Part shown: piece after piece, positions 1 to 10,066 of the stretch
How positions within the stretch are numbered: position 1 is the stretch's first letter
Layout: each line of letters opens with the position of its first letter
Assembly (NCBI GenBank): GCA_003427395.1
Contig: BFEA01000924.1
Coordinates: forward strand, 102,236-146,754
Direction: 5' to 3'
Source of the DNA: Chara braunii
Taxonomy: Eukaryota > Streptophyta > Charophyceae > Charales > Characeae
Length of the DNA: 44,519 nucleotides
Position numbers and translations under genes: made by a program
Notes under the pieces: generated by a model
What the model was told of the DNA's origin: nothing
What the model saw: the letters and a program-made list of their open reading frames with translations, nothing else
The model's database searches: none

Positions 1-164
1 CATCTGAGAAAAATATATGTTATGTAAAATAATAATAACAACAACTTATGCCTTGGAAGTATGCTCAAATTCGTAACCAAAATCGAATTAAAAATAAAAA
101 ACCAAAAAAACAAGTTTCGGGTATTCACAAAAAATCTCCGAACATGTTTCGTGTGCTACCCAAC
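1..164. repeat. Truncated copy of a TTCG-rich MITE-like repeat
   Basis: The first 160 bases resemble the interior and right end of the element at 19932-20277. Both contain ATATATGTTAT, AAAATAA, a TTGCCTTGGA-like or ATGCCTTGGAA-like string, TTCAAATTCGTA-like text and CGAACATGTT, and both end in GTGCTAC. The left end is missing because the window begins inside the element. No coding potential is seen; the 61-residue minus-strand frame over it is AT-rich and unrecognised. Confidence 0.5.
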
Positions 165-459
165 TTCTAACCGCTTTTACTATATCGGCTGTCAATTCTC
201 TAACAGTTGTTATGAACCATAAGATCAAAAGGAGAATCACCTTCGACACGAGTACTCGCCCTATCATCGACAAGTGTCATGCTGTTTCCCATACATTTAG
301 GTTTCAGTTGGTAGCAATTTGTTGTTGTAACAAGAGTCCCGAGGTTGAGGCTACCGTATGCAGCCTGCATTAGGCCTCTATCTGCCTTGGCCTGCAGCTA
401 GGGCATATCGAGAGAAGGTTAACAACAGTCGTATTTTTGATCACCACTTCAAAACACCC

Positions 460-745
460 TTCACCACTTCAGGATGCAGCCTGCCTAAACAAGTGGTTTT
501 CAAGGTCTTTGGACCTTTCACCACTTCAGGACACTCTTCACCACTTCGGGTTGCAGCTTGCCTAAACAAGTGGTTTTCAAGGTCTTCGGACCTTTCACCA
601 CTTCAGGGCTATTCAGGATTTCCAGACTGCCCAAAACTCTCACTTCACCACTTTAGGATGCAGTCTGCCTAAACAGGTGGTTTTCAGGGTGCCTTTCACC
701 ACTTCAGGATTTTCAGATTGCCCAAAACTCTCACTTCAGAATTTT
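460..745. repeat. Tandem repeat, about three units of 75-100 bp
   Basis: Units start near 460, 537 and 640. Each begins TTCACCACTT(C/T), then has GATGCAGCCTGCC or a variant, then TAAACAAGTGGTTTTCA. CCACTT and AAGTGG inside each unit can pair. Partial units (CTTTCACCACTTCAGG) lie between. The frame running through it has no recognisable protein. Confidence 0.8.
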
Positions 746-1375
746 CATTCCTGAATTTTCAGCTACCCGTTAACCGCTTGTGGGCATACCGGGCTATTTG
801 TTTGTTTGGCCCGCGGGACCAGGCCGTGGCCGGACCTTAGAGGCCGTGTGTTGTCCCAGTCCAGTCCAGACCTGCCCGGTACCACTGTTGGTACCAATCC
901 AGTCACTCCGCTGGGGTATACCCCAACTGTTGTCTATTTTCTGTCCTTCTTCATTCTACACATCTTGGAGTACGTGAGTGTTGAGTCGGCGTCGGAGCTG
1001 AGTTGTCCCTTCCAGCTCCATCTCCTCCACGCTAAAACCTTCATCCTCATTCTGGTAGAGCACCATCCCGGCGGGTCCGCCACACTAGTATCGGAGTGGG
1101 AACGTTCCCCGCTCCCACCCACCACAACCCGAAATATGGTGTAAAACACGACAGCGGGTTTTGACTTGTTTTTGGGGCGTTTTCATACGAAAACAGCGGG
1201 AAAAAGTGAAAAGAAAGGCGTAGTAGCAAGAAAGTGACACGTGGTGAGAAAAGAGAGGTGTTCTCACGACGTGCACGAGCAAGCGTCAAGGCCATCGCAC
1301 ACGCACACGCACCCACGCTGCCCCGCCCTTCCCTGCCTCGCTCCAAAATTAAACTTGTAAAGATCTGGGATGCAT
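746..1375. other. Unassigned stretch
   Basis: Mixed-composition DNA with overlapping short frames on both strands, none recognisable. No repeat or RNA gene stands out. Confidence 0.5.
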
Positions 1376-1460
1376 GCTGCTGCCAAGGTTTGAACCCAGG
1401 CAACTGCCAGCCATGCACGTGCGTAGCCAGCACTTTAATACACTTACCAAACTATGTGTA
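1376..1460 (-). repeat. tRNA-derived SINE head (minus strand)
   Basis: Read on the minus strand there is an A-box-like TTTGGTAAGTG near 1445-1456, and 50-60 bases later a B-box GGTTCAAACC (1387-1396) inside a T-arm-like CCTGGGTTCAAACCTTGG. The spacing suits a tRNA with a long variable arm. The acceptor stem is not convincing, so this is a SINE head or tRNA relic, not a functional tRNA gene. Confidence 0.45.
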
Positions 1461-1604
1461 TGTTCCCACAGTGTGGCACACTGGTGTTGAAGAGTGTTGT
1501 GCCAACTATTTACCCACCCCCCCTCCCCGTGAAGACATCGCGGCTGTTGCTGCCTGCCCCCGTGACCATATGCAGTGACACTTGAAAACCTCCATTGTTG
1601 CACT

Positions 1605-1790
1605 ATAGAGAGATCTGGGTGGTTGTTCAAGATCTCAGCCCGCCCAGATGATGATGATGATGATCTTTCCTACTGTTGCATCAACACTTTGGCAGCAGTG
1701 AAGGACCCCGTGGCTAGGGGGTTGCGCGTAAGTGCAATCAGGGTGGCTGATCAAAATCCCAGCCAACCCTTGATTATTTCAATATTATAT
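1605..1790 (+). repeat. Possible dimeric tRNA-derived SINE
   Basis: Two T-arm-like segments lie in the same orientation: GGTTGTTCAAGATCTC near 1620-1636 and GGCTGATCAAAATCCCAGCC near 1745-1764. The second follows an A-box-like GTGGCTAGGGGGTTG (about 1710-1724). A short (GAT)n lies between at about 1648-1663. The two halves resemble each other, as in dimeric SINEs. No target-site duplication found. Confidence 0.35.
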
Positions 1791-1874
1791 TTTCAGCAGC
1801 AGCAGCAGGGTGGCAGCACCTTGAAGGCAAAAATCTTGGTAATCTTGTTGCTCATAGTCAACCAAGAGCTTGGT

Positions 1875-2860
1875 ATCATCTCTCTCCACTAACATACTCT
1901 CCCACACCCTCCTCTCTCTTTCCCCTACACCATCTCCTCACCTATTCTACCTCTACCACTACTCCCTCCCCCCCTCTTACATTTCTCGTCACTCATCTTC
2001 CACCATCTTTTTTTTCTCTCTTCTCCCCACTCACCATCCTCTGCTGAACTTTTTTCCTCCTCCCCACTTTTCTCATCATTTTTTCTCCCATTCTCTCATC
2101 CTCCTCTCCTCTTTCCCTCCCCCAACTACAACCCAATTATCCCCCCACCTCCCACTTCAATCTTTTTCTCTTTCTCGCCTATTTCTCTCTTTTTCTATCA
2201 CTTTTTTATTCCCCCTCACCCCCAACTTCGAATTCCCCCCCCCTTAAAAGTTTGCATTATTTCATCACCCTACTTCTTTCTCATTTTTTTGATGTATTTT
2301 ATTTTTATTTTTATTATTATTAAAATTTGATTTTTTTTGCTGCACCTTTATATTTGTTTAGAATTTAACTATTTCAACTACTGGCGCACATTTTGACCCT
2401 GTGGGGATAACAAAGTGTTGCCGAAATTTTCTTTTTTCTCCCTACTCCCTCCCATCTTACTTCATCATATCTTTTGCCGACACACTTCGACCCTATAGGG
2501 ATCACGAAATGCTGTCGAAAGTTTTGAAAAATTCAATACTTTGTTTTTTTTCACTCTCCTCCACCTCTTCATTTATTTATTTATTATTTTTTTCTGAAAA
2601 TTCTCATTTGCGACATTTTGAAACACAGTGTGCTTCTCTTCGTCTCCCTTTCCTTTTGGCACATTTTTGACTCCATGGGGGGTAGGGAAATGCTGCCGAA
2701 ATTTCCAAAAACATAAATATAATTTCTCTCTTCGCATTTTTTGTTTTCTTATCTCTTTAATTATTTTTATTTTTTATTTTATTTTATTTTTAGCTTGAAA
2801 TTTCACTATTTATTTATTTTTCTTCCCCCCCCCCCTCCGTGGTTATTTTATTTTCTTGAT
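1875..2860. repeat. T/C-rich low-complexity tract with an embedded triplicated motif
   Basis: The plus strand is strongly pyrimidine-rich for nearly 1 kb. Inside are three diverged copies of a ~50-bp motif at 2383-2432, 2479-2527 and 2658-2709: (G)CACA(T)TTTGACCC..., then GGGGATAACAAAGTGTTGCC or a variant, then GAAATTTT. Frames of 125 and 89 residues here are S/P/F-rich composition artefacts. Confidence 0.7.
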
Positions 2861-2867
2861 TAGGTCG

Positions 2868-2945
2868 TCGCTACCCTACCCTAACCACACAAACTCCAGT
2901 TAGGGTTTTCTTAGGGTTTTTCTTAGGGTTAGGGTTCTTCTAACC
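2868..2945. repeat. Short interstitial telomere-like repeat
   Basis: CTACCCTACCCTAACC is followed 20 bases later by several TTAGGGTT units with TTTTC spacers, then CTAACC. It is degenerate TTAGGG/TTTAGGG-like DNA in both orientations. Too short to be a chromosome end. Confidence 0.4.
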
Positions 2946-3253
2946 CCCCTCCTTTGCGGCTCCTCCCTTCGGGCAACCTGGACCTGGACGGATCCTCGCC
3001 CTTCGAGCGGTTTAACGTGTTCGTCTCACGAGCGACCCGCAAAATCCGGGGCAAGCCGACTCACACATACTCACTCCGCTCTTGCGGTCCCCCTCTTACC
3101 GGTGGGCTCCTTTCCCCCCCCACTCCCGTGAGGCCTACCTCCCTTCCCCTTTCGACCATAGATGGGGGTTCATCCGAGGAGATCGTCGCAGCGTCATTCA
3201 CCTCCCAGGTGTCCATTCAACTAGCGGCTTAGGGTCAGGCCCACACGGACACC

Positions 3254-3880
3254 ATGAACATTCATGACATCCTTGTGGCCATCCAAGCGAAACTCAATAC
3301 CCTTGGACCGCCGCAAGAGCAAATCAATGTGCTTGCCCTTGACGTCCACCATCCTCATCGCTCCCCCCTCCATTCTCACATCTCATCCCCTACCGGCTCA
3401 CCGACCGATTTCCCACGACTACGGTGAAATAGACATTTTGGTTCTCTCCCTTACGACTCAGGCCCAACACTCCCCCTCAACAGTGGTGACCGCTACTGCA
3501 GGTCAGACCACCCCGTCTGTTGCGGCAGTTCTTCCGACCCCTCCCGCCCCTACCCAGATACCATCATCTAGCCCAATAGTTTCATCGATCCATTCCGGTG
3601 TTGCTTCCCAGCTCCTTGCACCGGTCGCGGCATTACGGTTTCGTCCACTACTCCCCGCCTTCGTCCCCTTAACCCCACAACAGGGTACCCCATAGTCTGT
3701 GATTCCTCCTCCTGGTGGGATACCTCCTCCGCCTCCTCCACTTCTGACCCCGTGCACCTAGCGAGTGGTCACTTTACAGGGCACCATTGCGCAGGCTCAT
3801 GTGGAGATCCTTGCCCTACGACAATCTCACCCTTCCCAGACTGCTCACCCTTCTTCTTCTTCTACCACCCTTAAGTGTTT
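3254..3880 (+). pseudogene. gag-like retroelement fragment, frameshifted
   Basis: A short frame starts with ATG at 3254 and reads a helix-forming stretch (DILVAIQAKLNTLG), then a P/S/H-rich stretch to a stop at 3429. Further Pro/Ser-rich coding-like DNA follows in other frames, including TLQGTIAQAHVEILALRQS near 3775-3830. A coiled-coil-like N-terminus followed by a proline/serine-rich linker is typical of plant retroelement gag proteins, but no CCHC knuckle or protease is present, so the assignment is an inference from style. The plastid fragment at 4023 lies just downstream. Confidence 0.3.
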
Positions 3881-4022
3881 GTATTTTGCATAGTTTTGCT
3901 ATATATGATTTCTATGTATTTTTATATGATCTCTATGTATCTTTTTGTCAATGAGTTTGGGAACAGCCATTACTGTTCGATACCTAGATATCTAGATATG
4001 GTTCATTTAAATTAATCAACAA

Positions 4023-4190
4023 GATGTTCGAGTATGTCCTATTAATCTACCTGTAGTTGATTGGAATTTTGAACAAGATATTAGAAAAAAAAAGCTACAA
4101 AATTATAGCATTGATTTTGGAGTATGTATTTTCTGTGGAAATTGTGTTGAATATTGTCCAACTAATTGTTTATCTATGACTGAAGAGTAG
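4023..4190 (+). pseudogene. ndhI: Plastid ndhI fragment (nuclear plastid DNA)
   Basis: This is the C-terminal third of the plastid NADH dehydrogenase-like subunit I. That protein carries two 4Fe-4S clusters and passes electrons to plastoquinone in the thylakoid NDH complex. The frame reads 55 codons without a stop: RVCP (last cysteine of one cluster motif), LPVVDW, NYSIDFG, then [12 protein letters not shown], a complete C-x2-C-x2-C-x3-CP 4Fe-4S motif, then SMTEE and TAG. The usual protein is about 160-180 residues. Everything upstream of the first motif is missing and the usual end (TEEYELS-like) is cut after TEE. There is no start codon. The flanks are AT-rich debris upstream and retroelement-like DNA downstream, so this is an inserted fragment, not a gene. 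No decay inside suggests a recent transfer. Confidence 0.88.
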
Positions 4191-5454
4191 GCAGATACCA
4201 GTCAAGCTACCAGCCAGCACCATAGTTGTAGATCCCATCATTCGTCTTGCAAGTATCCCCCAGCAAAACCTTCTCAACCCTACTCCGGCAAGTCTTACTA
4301 CGGTGAAGCCACCATCCTCACTGCTGCTGTACCCTATTCAACCCTGCAGGCTAGCCCCTTCGCCGCAGAGTGTATCATCTCCCACCGTCACAGCTCCGCT
4401 ACCGGGGGACTTCCCTCTTACCATTGACTTTACTGTTTAGGTGAGTTTCTCCAAAGTAAGCGGCCTATCTAGGTCCAACTTTGTTGGGGTACGCAAATGC
4501 ATAGTTGTGTCGTTCCACATGTCCGAGCCCTGTGGCAGGTCTGTGTAGACGTCCTCTTTTTACCACCTGGTTGTCAAAATGTCGACGATGTACAAGTTCG
4601 CATACTGCAACATCCCTGCCGCTGAACAAACCAGGGGGGGGGTCTCATCGAATGGGTGTCTCAACTCTATCCTTTGTTGTTGCGCCCTCCTCGGCTGATG
4701 CTTCTAGAAGCATTCCTTTATCTTCTTACCGTTTGCTTCAATTTCCTTCACCCCCAGAATCTCTAGACACCTTTTCTGTTTCTCCTCTTATATCTCATCC
4801 CATTTGGCCATTCTCTTTTCGTGTTTTACTGCCCAGACCATTGTTGAAATAGGGTGTCCCTCCATCTTGTCTTCTGCCTCCTCTATTCTCCGAAGGTAAT
4901 CATTCTCCTTCTTATTGCTGGATCTGGCCAGAACACGCGAGCAAACTTCCAGGACTTCAGAGGCAATTGCCAGACCTGTGTCCATTCACTGTGCTACTGA
5001 TTCAAAGAGTGGTTTGGATCCTTCCCACTTGTTATAGTGGTTTTCCACTCACTCCTTGATACCAGGGTCTTCCAAGACTTGAGTGTTCAACCTGAAGAAC
5101 CCTTTCCCTCTCTCTATTCCCAACCTCAGTCTGACATCAAGGACCACTGGTTTGTGGTCCGAGACTGGATTGCCTGTCTGCTTCACGCTTGTCACTCTTT
5201 CCATCACCGACTCGCTTAGAAAAATAAGTTTAACCTTCGTCTTGTGACGCTTTGCCTATCCTGATACAAGTGGGAGAACCAGGTGTAACCTCGGTCATTC
5301 GAGTTCACAATCGGGAAGGGATCAACTACAGCCTATTTTGTGCAGAATTCCAGCAGGGCATGTATATCCCTGCAGTCTGCTGATGGGGAATCGGGACGCA
5401 GCGCTTCATCGAGCGAGACGTTTCAGTCCCCAACCAACACTAACTTCTCCGTGT

Positions 5455-5870
5455 TTGGGACCTGCGTGCACAACTTGGCGAAGAAGGCAACTCTTCATCT
5501 GGGCTTTGATGGTGCATATACCGTCATAAAACCCCATTCTTCATTCGCCACCTCCACCTTCATCCATGCCCATTTCCCGCTCATGTCGGCCTCCGCATCA
5601 ATGACTTGGGCCTTTGGGACCTTCTCTTATACACATCTAGATGTGTATAAGAGACAGTCCATGCCCATTTCCCGCTCATGTCGGCCTCCGCATCAATGAC
5701 TTGGGCCTTTGGGACCTGCGTGCAGAGCTTAACGAAGAAGGCAACTCTTTCTCTGGGCTTTGATGGTGCATATACCGTCATTAAAACCCATTCTTCATTC
5801 GCCACCTCCACCTTCATCCATGCCCGTTTCCCCCACATGTCGGCCTCCGCATCAATGACTTGGGCCTGTA
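5455..5870. repeat. Direct duplication of about 165 bp in the LINE endonuclease region
   Basis: Two copies encode the same endonuclease segment on the minus strand: one at about 5455-5620, the other at about 5700-5870. Both read VIDAEADM, then G-K-(W/R)-AWMKVEVANEEW, then VYAPSKPR, but differ at several codons (SGKW against WGKR, GFMTV against VLMTV), so they look like two different LINE copies. The adapter sits between them. Confidence 0.85.
5620..5657. other. Nextera transposase adapter left in the assembly (first)
   Basis: The right half, AGATGTGTATAAGAGACAG (5639-5657), is the Tn5 mosaic-end adapter. The left half (5620-5638) is its reverse complement with two mismatches at the outer edge. 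The 38-bp palindrome is the junction adapter of Nextera mate-pair libraries. Its translation gives the SYTHLDVYKR peptide, a known contaminant string in protein databases. Sixty bases ending GGGACC occur on both sides. This is synthetic DNA. Confidence 0.97.
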
Positions 5871-6109
5871 GATCCCTGTACAACAATAGATCAACTGCCC
5901 CACGTGTCCCTTGCGCCGGGGCCCAAATATGTGGGCCGTCCCACCAAGAAGCAAAATCTTTCAGCTTTTCCTCGTTCAGTTTCGATTCCTGAATCATTAC
6001 ACAATTCGCCTTCCAATCGTCTAACCATGATTTTAACCTTCTCCTTTTCATCCTACCATAAGAGTACCCTAATCCTCGCACGTTCCAGTTTACTATTCTA
6101 AGTTTGTCA

Positions 6110-9038
6110 GTTGTTATTGCTCTTTCCCGTCAAGGTTTGGATACGGGGTGTTGTCTGTTGGGACCCTGTCAATGGGTCGACTTGAGTCTCCGACAATGTT
6201 GTCGTTGGTTGTGCCCCTTTGGACAAATCTCTAGATTGATGTCTTGAACTGCTTCTGGAAGAGCTGGCTCTTGAAGTAGATCTTCATTCTTCTGTCAAGC
6301 TGGTTGTCAAGAAGCGAGTGTGAAAATCCTCGTCTGGTTGAAGTTTCTCATTGACGTTTATGAGAACATCGCTAAGACACATGGTAGCACTTGGATGCGG
6401 TCCAACTCCTTCATGTTTTGTTTGCAAATGAGGTCTATACCGAACCGTCGGACTCCAGTTTGTATGAGAGCCTCCATCAGTTCCGGCTGCACACGAGCAT
6501 CTAGGAGTGGAAAGTAATTTTTTTTGTAACCCTGCACCGTTTCTATTATTACACTTGTCATGGAGGAGCGAGGTATCAATCTTACCGGGACGTGTACTCC
6601 ATACGGCCTCTTTGTGGCTTGCATTATCATCGCTAGAGTTGGACATCGATCAACAGTCTCCGATGGGATTCGTGAGCAGCCTTCTTCAGTCGTTAATGTC
6701 AGAAGAAAAAAATTATCTTCCTTTGAGCATGTGCACAAAATGGGGACCAGACTTCGTTGTACCGTCTCCATTTGGTTATTTTCCAGAGCGGCCGCACAAT
6801 GGCTCTTGTCCATAAGTCGTTTGCTCCGAGCATCGCCTTCTGCTCTCCTTCTCTACCCGGATGCCATCGAACTGCCCACGACGATGTCTCGTCTAAACCG
6901 TGTTGGTTTTAAGTCTTCTGCGTAGCACTCGCTACCCCACCGAACTCTTGAGTGGCTAGAGATTGACAACTTCGAGAGCTCTTCTAGTGCCTTCTTGCCT
7001 CCTCGCGCATGGTTCACTGACTCTCCTAATTGTTGGTTCCCTTCTTTTTCTCTGATACATGGGATTTGGAGTCTTGATTCTCTTATCCAAGATCGTGTTG
7101 TATCCCCTTTGTTCCTCCAATTTGCTTCTCTGCCTTGGTCCCAGCGCCCTCTGGCGCTTCTGGGTGTACGGCTGTTCGATCCGCCTTGCTCCTCCCACCC
7201 TGAGAGTCTTTGGGGAACTGCTCCTCTGCTTGGTATTTGTGGCACTATATTCCTCCAGTCGCAAACTTCCGTCGGGTACCTAGGCATAAGCTGCTCAATG
7301 TAACGATGTTGTGGGCGATGTTGCACTCCGTTGTATCGAGGGACACTGACGTCCTCCCTTGTTGCTTGATGATTGTAGGTATCCTACCAGTGTGATTGTA
7401 CTTGGTACTGTGGGGGTGGCCTTTCCCAAGGCATTCCCGCGACACCATGAAATAACGCACTACCTGTAGGCCACTCCTCCCTAGGAGTCCACTGTGGCAA
7501 CAATAGGCGAACTGGGTTCCCTTCCGGCACGTCGCCCTATCTCTGTGCTCCCTACCGCAGATCCTCACCGAATTGTGGGGCCATGGTCTGTCCAGTCGCC
7601 TGTGGATTTTACAAGGTTACCTCCCCGTGGTACAATTGGCACTCTGCTGGTCCCTACTCATGCGCTGCACTAAGGCCATGGGCCGTGGATCTTTGCTCTA
7701 TTGGGGCTTGTGTTGTTTTTGTGGGCCGATCAAACCGCCTGACTATTGTTGGGCCTTGGGTTTATTGCGTTCCTCTGCAGGCCATGTGTTCCACTCGAGC
7801 GGCACCCGTAGTCACAACCTCTTCCCTGGCTGACCGCTCCTCAGTTTGCACATACTGGCGAAATCTCTACATGTGCCCACCTTGCCTTTCTCCATTCCCG
7901 AGGCATCTCTCCTCTAACTGCCCCCTTGGACAATTTTCCTCAGTGTGAAAGTACCATCTGCACCTTCGACAGTAGTCCGTATAAGGAGTGACGATTTTTA
8001 CTTTCCATCTCTCCCCTTTTGGTGCTTGGATAATAAGTTCGTCATCGATTCTGAATCTTGACTCCGGTGGCATATCAATTTTCACATTCATCAACTTCGG
8101 TCTATCATTATCATACTCTGGAGGGTGCATGGCTCCAATTTCCCCAAACATGTTCAATACTGCGCTGCCTAAGAAGTAATAGGCATCTAACGGGACCCTC
8201 AAAGCCATTATCTAGAACTCCGTCTCTGCTTCTTGGATACAAACGTCTTGTAATACCTGTTCCGAGTGCCGTGGCTTGATAGTGACGAGGTACTCCTTGT
8301 TTCCTTCCAGCTTGATCTTGAGCTCCCCTTGCTAAATGCGCCAGAAGGCGATTTCCCTAGACTTATCCATGTACGAGGCTACATTGGAACCCTCAAATTT
8401 CACTCTACCCCGTCTTACCTCTGGTTGAAATAGTCTACTTGTAATCCAACCATATTCATAGGCTCTAATTAGGATCCTCCTTCACAACTTTTGTCGGGTT
8501 TCTGGCTTCTCCCTCAAAGATTACTACAACAAACATTTCCTTTAACCACTGTTCTTTTACCTCACTAACAACTTCATTCACGACAAAGCGTTTCCCTTTC
8601 TCATTCTTGACTATCCTTCCCAAATTGGCATGGCAGGGGCACATCCCCTCATCGTAATATCTCTCCACCGAGTCTCTCACTCTTATGAGGTCGTCCGCTC
8701 TAGGGAACAACAGGGGGAGTTGTGCCTCATTCTCCCCTCGATTGCCTATTGGGCGCCTGATGCAGTCCGATGTGAGCCTGATATCAACATGTCTTGTTTT
8801 GTAGGGTTGTGGGTTTCCGCACCGTGTATAACCCGTTAATTTAAAAAATTGCCCTAAATGCACCGGGCTGTGGATTATCAAACTGTGCCCTACCCGCTAG
8901 TTTCGACAAATGCTCTAAATGCCCCGGTTTGCGGACTGTGCAGAAGTGACCGAACCTTAGTGCTTTCGGAGAGTTAAATTTTCGCTTCACCGTGTTGTAT
9001 AGTGACTGTTTGAGATTAAAATTTATATACTTGCCCAT
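6110..9038 (-). pseudogene. LINE ORF1 (nucleic-acid-binding protein), heavily decayed
   Basis: Minus strand, directly upstream of the endonuclease frame. It begins with what look like eroded zinc knuckles (FCTVRKPGHLEHL near 8930-8970, then YTRCGNPQP). Between them a T homopolymer near 8842-8850 has caused a frameshift. Next comes a 110-residue block (LGRIVKNEKGKRFVVNEV) and a segment with two in-frame TAG codons near 8330 and 8213. A clear CCHC knuckle, CRRCRWYFHTEENC (C-x2-C-x4-H-x4-C), lies near 7925-7970. The C-terminal part (TGVRRFGIDLICKQNMKELD, about 6380-6440) is in other frames. Proteins of this kind coat LINE RNA and carry it to the target. Layout, orientation and the knuckle support the call. 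The exact start is not determinable. At least three frameshifts separate the pieces. Confidence 0.7.
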
Positions 9039-9049
9039 CCAGAGTTTTT

Positions 9050-9660
9050 ATCGGTTTACTACCAAGAGTAAATGAAGAGAACTCCCCGTCATTCGTGGTA
9101 GATCCACTTTACCCCCACTTCCTTACTTTATCCCCCCTAGTTGTTTCTCGGCGGAGATGGCACTATGTCGGGTGATTGAAACCTTTTGTTCACCCCTCTG
9201 CCTTGATTAGGATAATCTCGGTACTTATGATTGGACCGACCATGGTGCTAGCTTGCTTCAATTGCTTCGAAGAAAGAGGATGTCATTCCCAATACGAATC
9301 GCATGTCGCCACTCCTGTGCAATTATCGTGTGACATCGTCCCGATTTTCGAAAGCTACCAACCCTAAAACGCCCAATGGAGCCGAGTACTTCCTGTACCT
9401 GGATGCTTCCCCATACCGTTCTTGTAGAACTGCTCCTACACATCGACTCTTGACTCCTACGCCCTGCTCGTCACACCACAGACTACCAGGTAGGCGAACA
9501 CCGCTTGTGGGCAAAGCCCCGCTCCTGAAAAGGAAGCGAGCGACACACTCCCCGTGCCTTGCCGTGATGGCGAGGTTGACGGCCCGGTAGCGCCAGGCGT
9601 GCTAGCCACGCAAGGCAACAACGTAACGCTTCTCCGCCCCCACTCTGTAATCCACCACTT
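9050..9660. other. Unassigned stretch upstream of the LINE
   Basis: Mixed-composition DNA. Short overlapping frames (60-95 residues) have no recognisable motifs. It may hold the LINE 5' leader, but nothing shows where the element starts. Confidence 0.4.
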
Positions 9661-10066
9661 CACTTGAAACTCGAGTGCGCACTCAAGTTGCAAAAGTGAT
9701 TAAAAAATACCTGAGTCACATTTCGTTCCACTCAACCCTCGAGTCCGCCCTTGAAATGAGCGGGAGCAGTTCTCGAGAGGTTCAACCAGGACAATCGTGT
9801 TAGAAAACGGAGCATAAACGGAAGTAAAAAAAAATATCGGAGGGTTCTATATATACCTGCAACGCCATTTTCAAGTGCAGATCAAGTGTGCCTAGAGAGG
9901 TGACTTAAAAAACAGTTAGGTTTGCTTGGGCCGCACTTAAGCCACCCTTGAGCTCTTCCCACCCGTTCGCTAAACTTGAAAATCTAATCACGGTCGGGCT
10001 GTGATTAGCGAAACTCAAGGGGACCGTGGAACGATGTTGGGCAAGAAACCCTTGAGTTTCGAGTGG
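9661..10066. repeat. Possible MITE-like element with imperfect inverted ends
   Basis: The left end reads CACTTGAAACTCGAGTG (9661-9677). The right end, on the minus strand, reads CACTCGAAACTCAAGGG (about 10048-10064). Inside is a near-perfect 22-bp palindrome centred at 9678/9679 (GAGTGC|GCACTC). There is also a hairpin with CTAATCAC and GTGATTAG arms (about 9985-10009). A TATA-like CTATATATAC sits near 9848-9857 with no gene downstream. No target-site duplication was found. Confidence 0.3.

Larger units (their letters stand above)
4410..6103 (-). pseudogene. LINE ORF2 fragment: endonuclease and start of reverse transcriptase
   Basis: Minus strand, non-LTR retrotransposon ORF2. It begins NWNVRGLG (6079-6099), the first motif of the APE-type endonuclease, followed by IQESK with the metal-binding Glu near 5988. 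Further on lie VYAPSKPRER, a damaged GDWN motif whose Trp codon is TGA (about 5428-5434), and VSDHKPV near 5143-5163, the last endonuclease motif. A linker follows (EVCSRVLARSSNKKEN), then KLDLDRPLTLE and GKSPG near 4400-4480, which match the entry of plant LINE reverse transcriptases. After GKSPG similarity stops, so the polymerase core is absent. In-frame stops near 5035 and 4985 and frameshifts mark it as dead. The piece is artificially interrupted by an adapter at 5620-5657 and partly duplicated around it. It follows ORF1 in the expected ORF1-ORF2 order. Confidence 0.85.

Noticed and set aside
5581-5699. Frames containing SYTHLDVYKR at 5.6 and 18.6 kb
   Set aside because: This peptide is the translation of the Nextera adapter and not a conserved domain.
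9847-9857. CTATATATAC as a promoter
   Set aside because: No gene or convincing open frame lies downstream.
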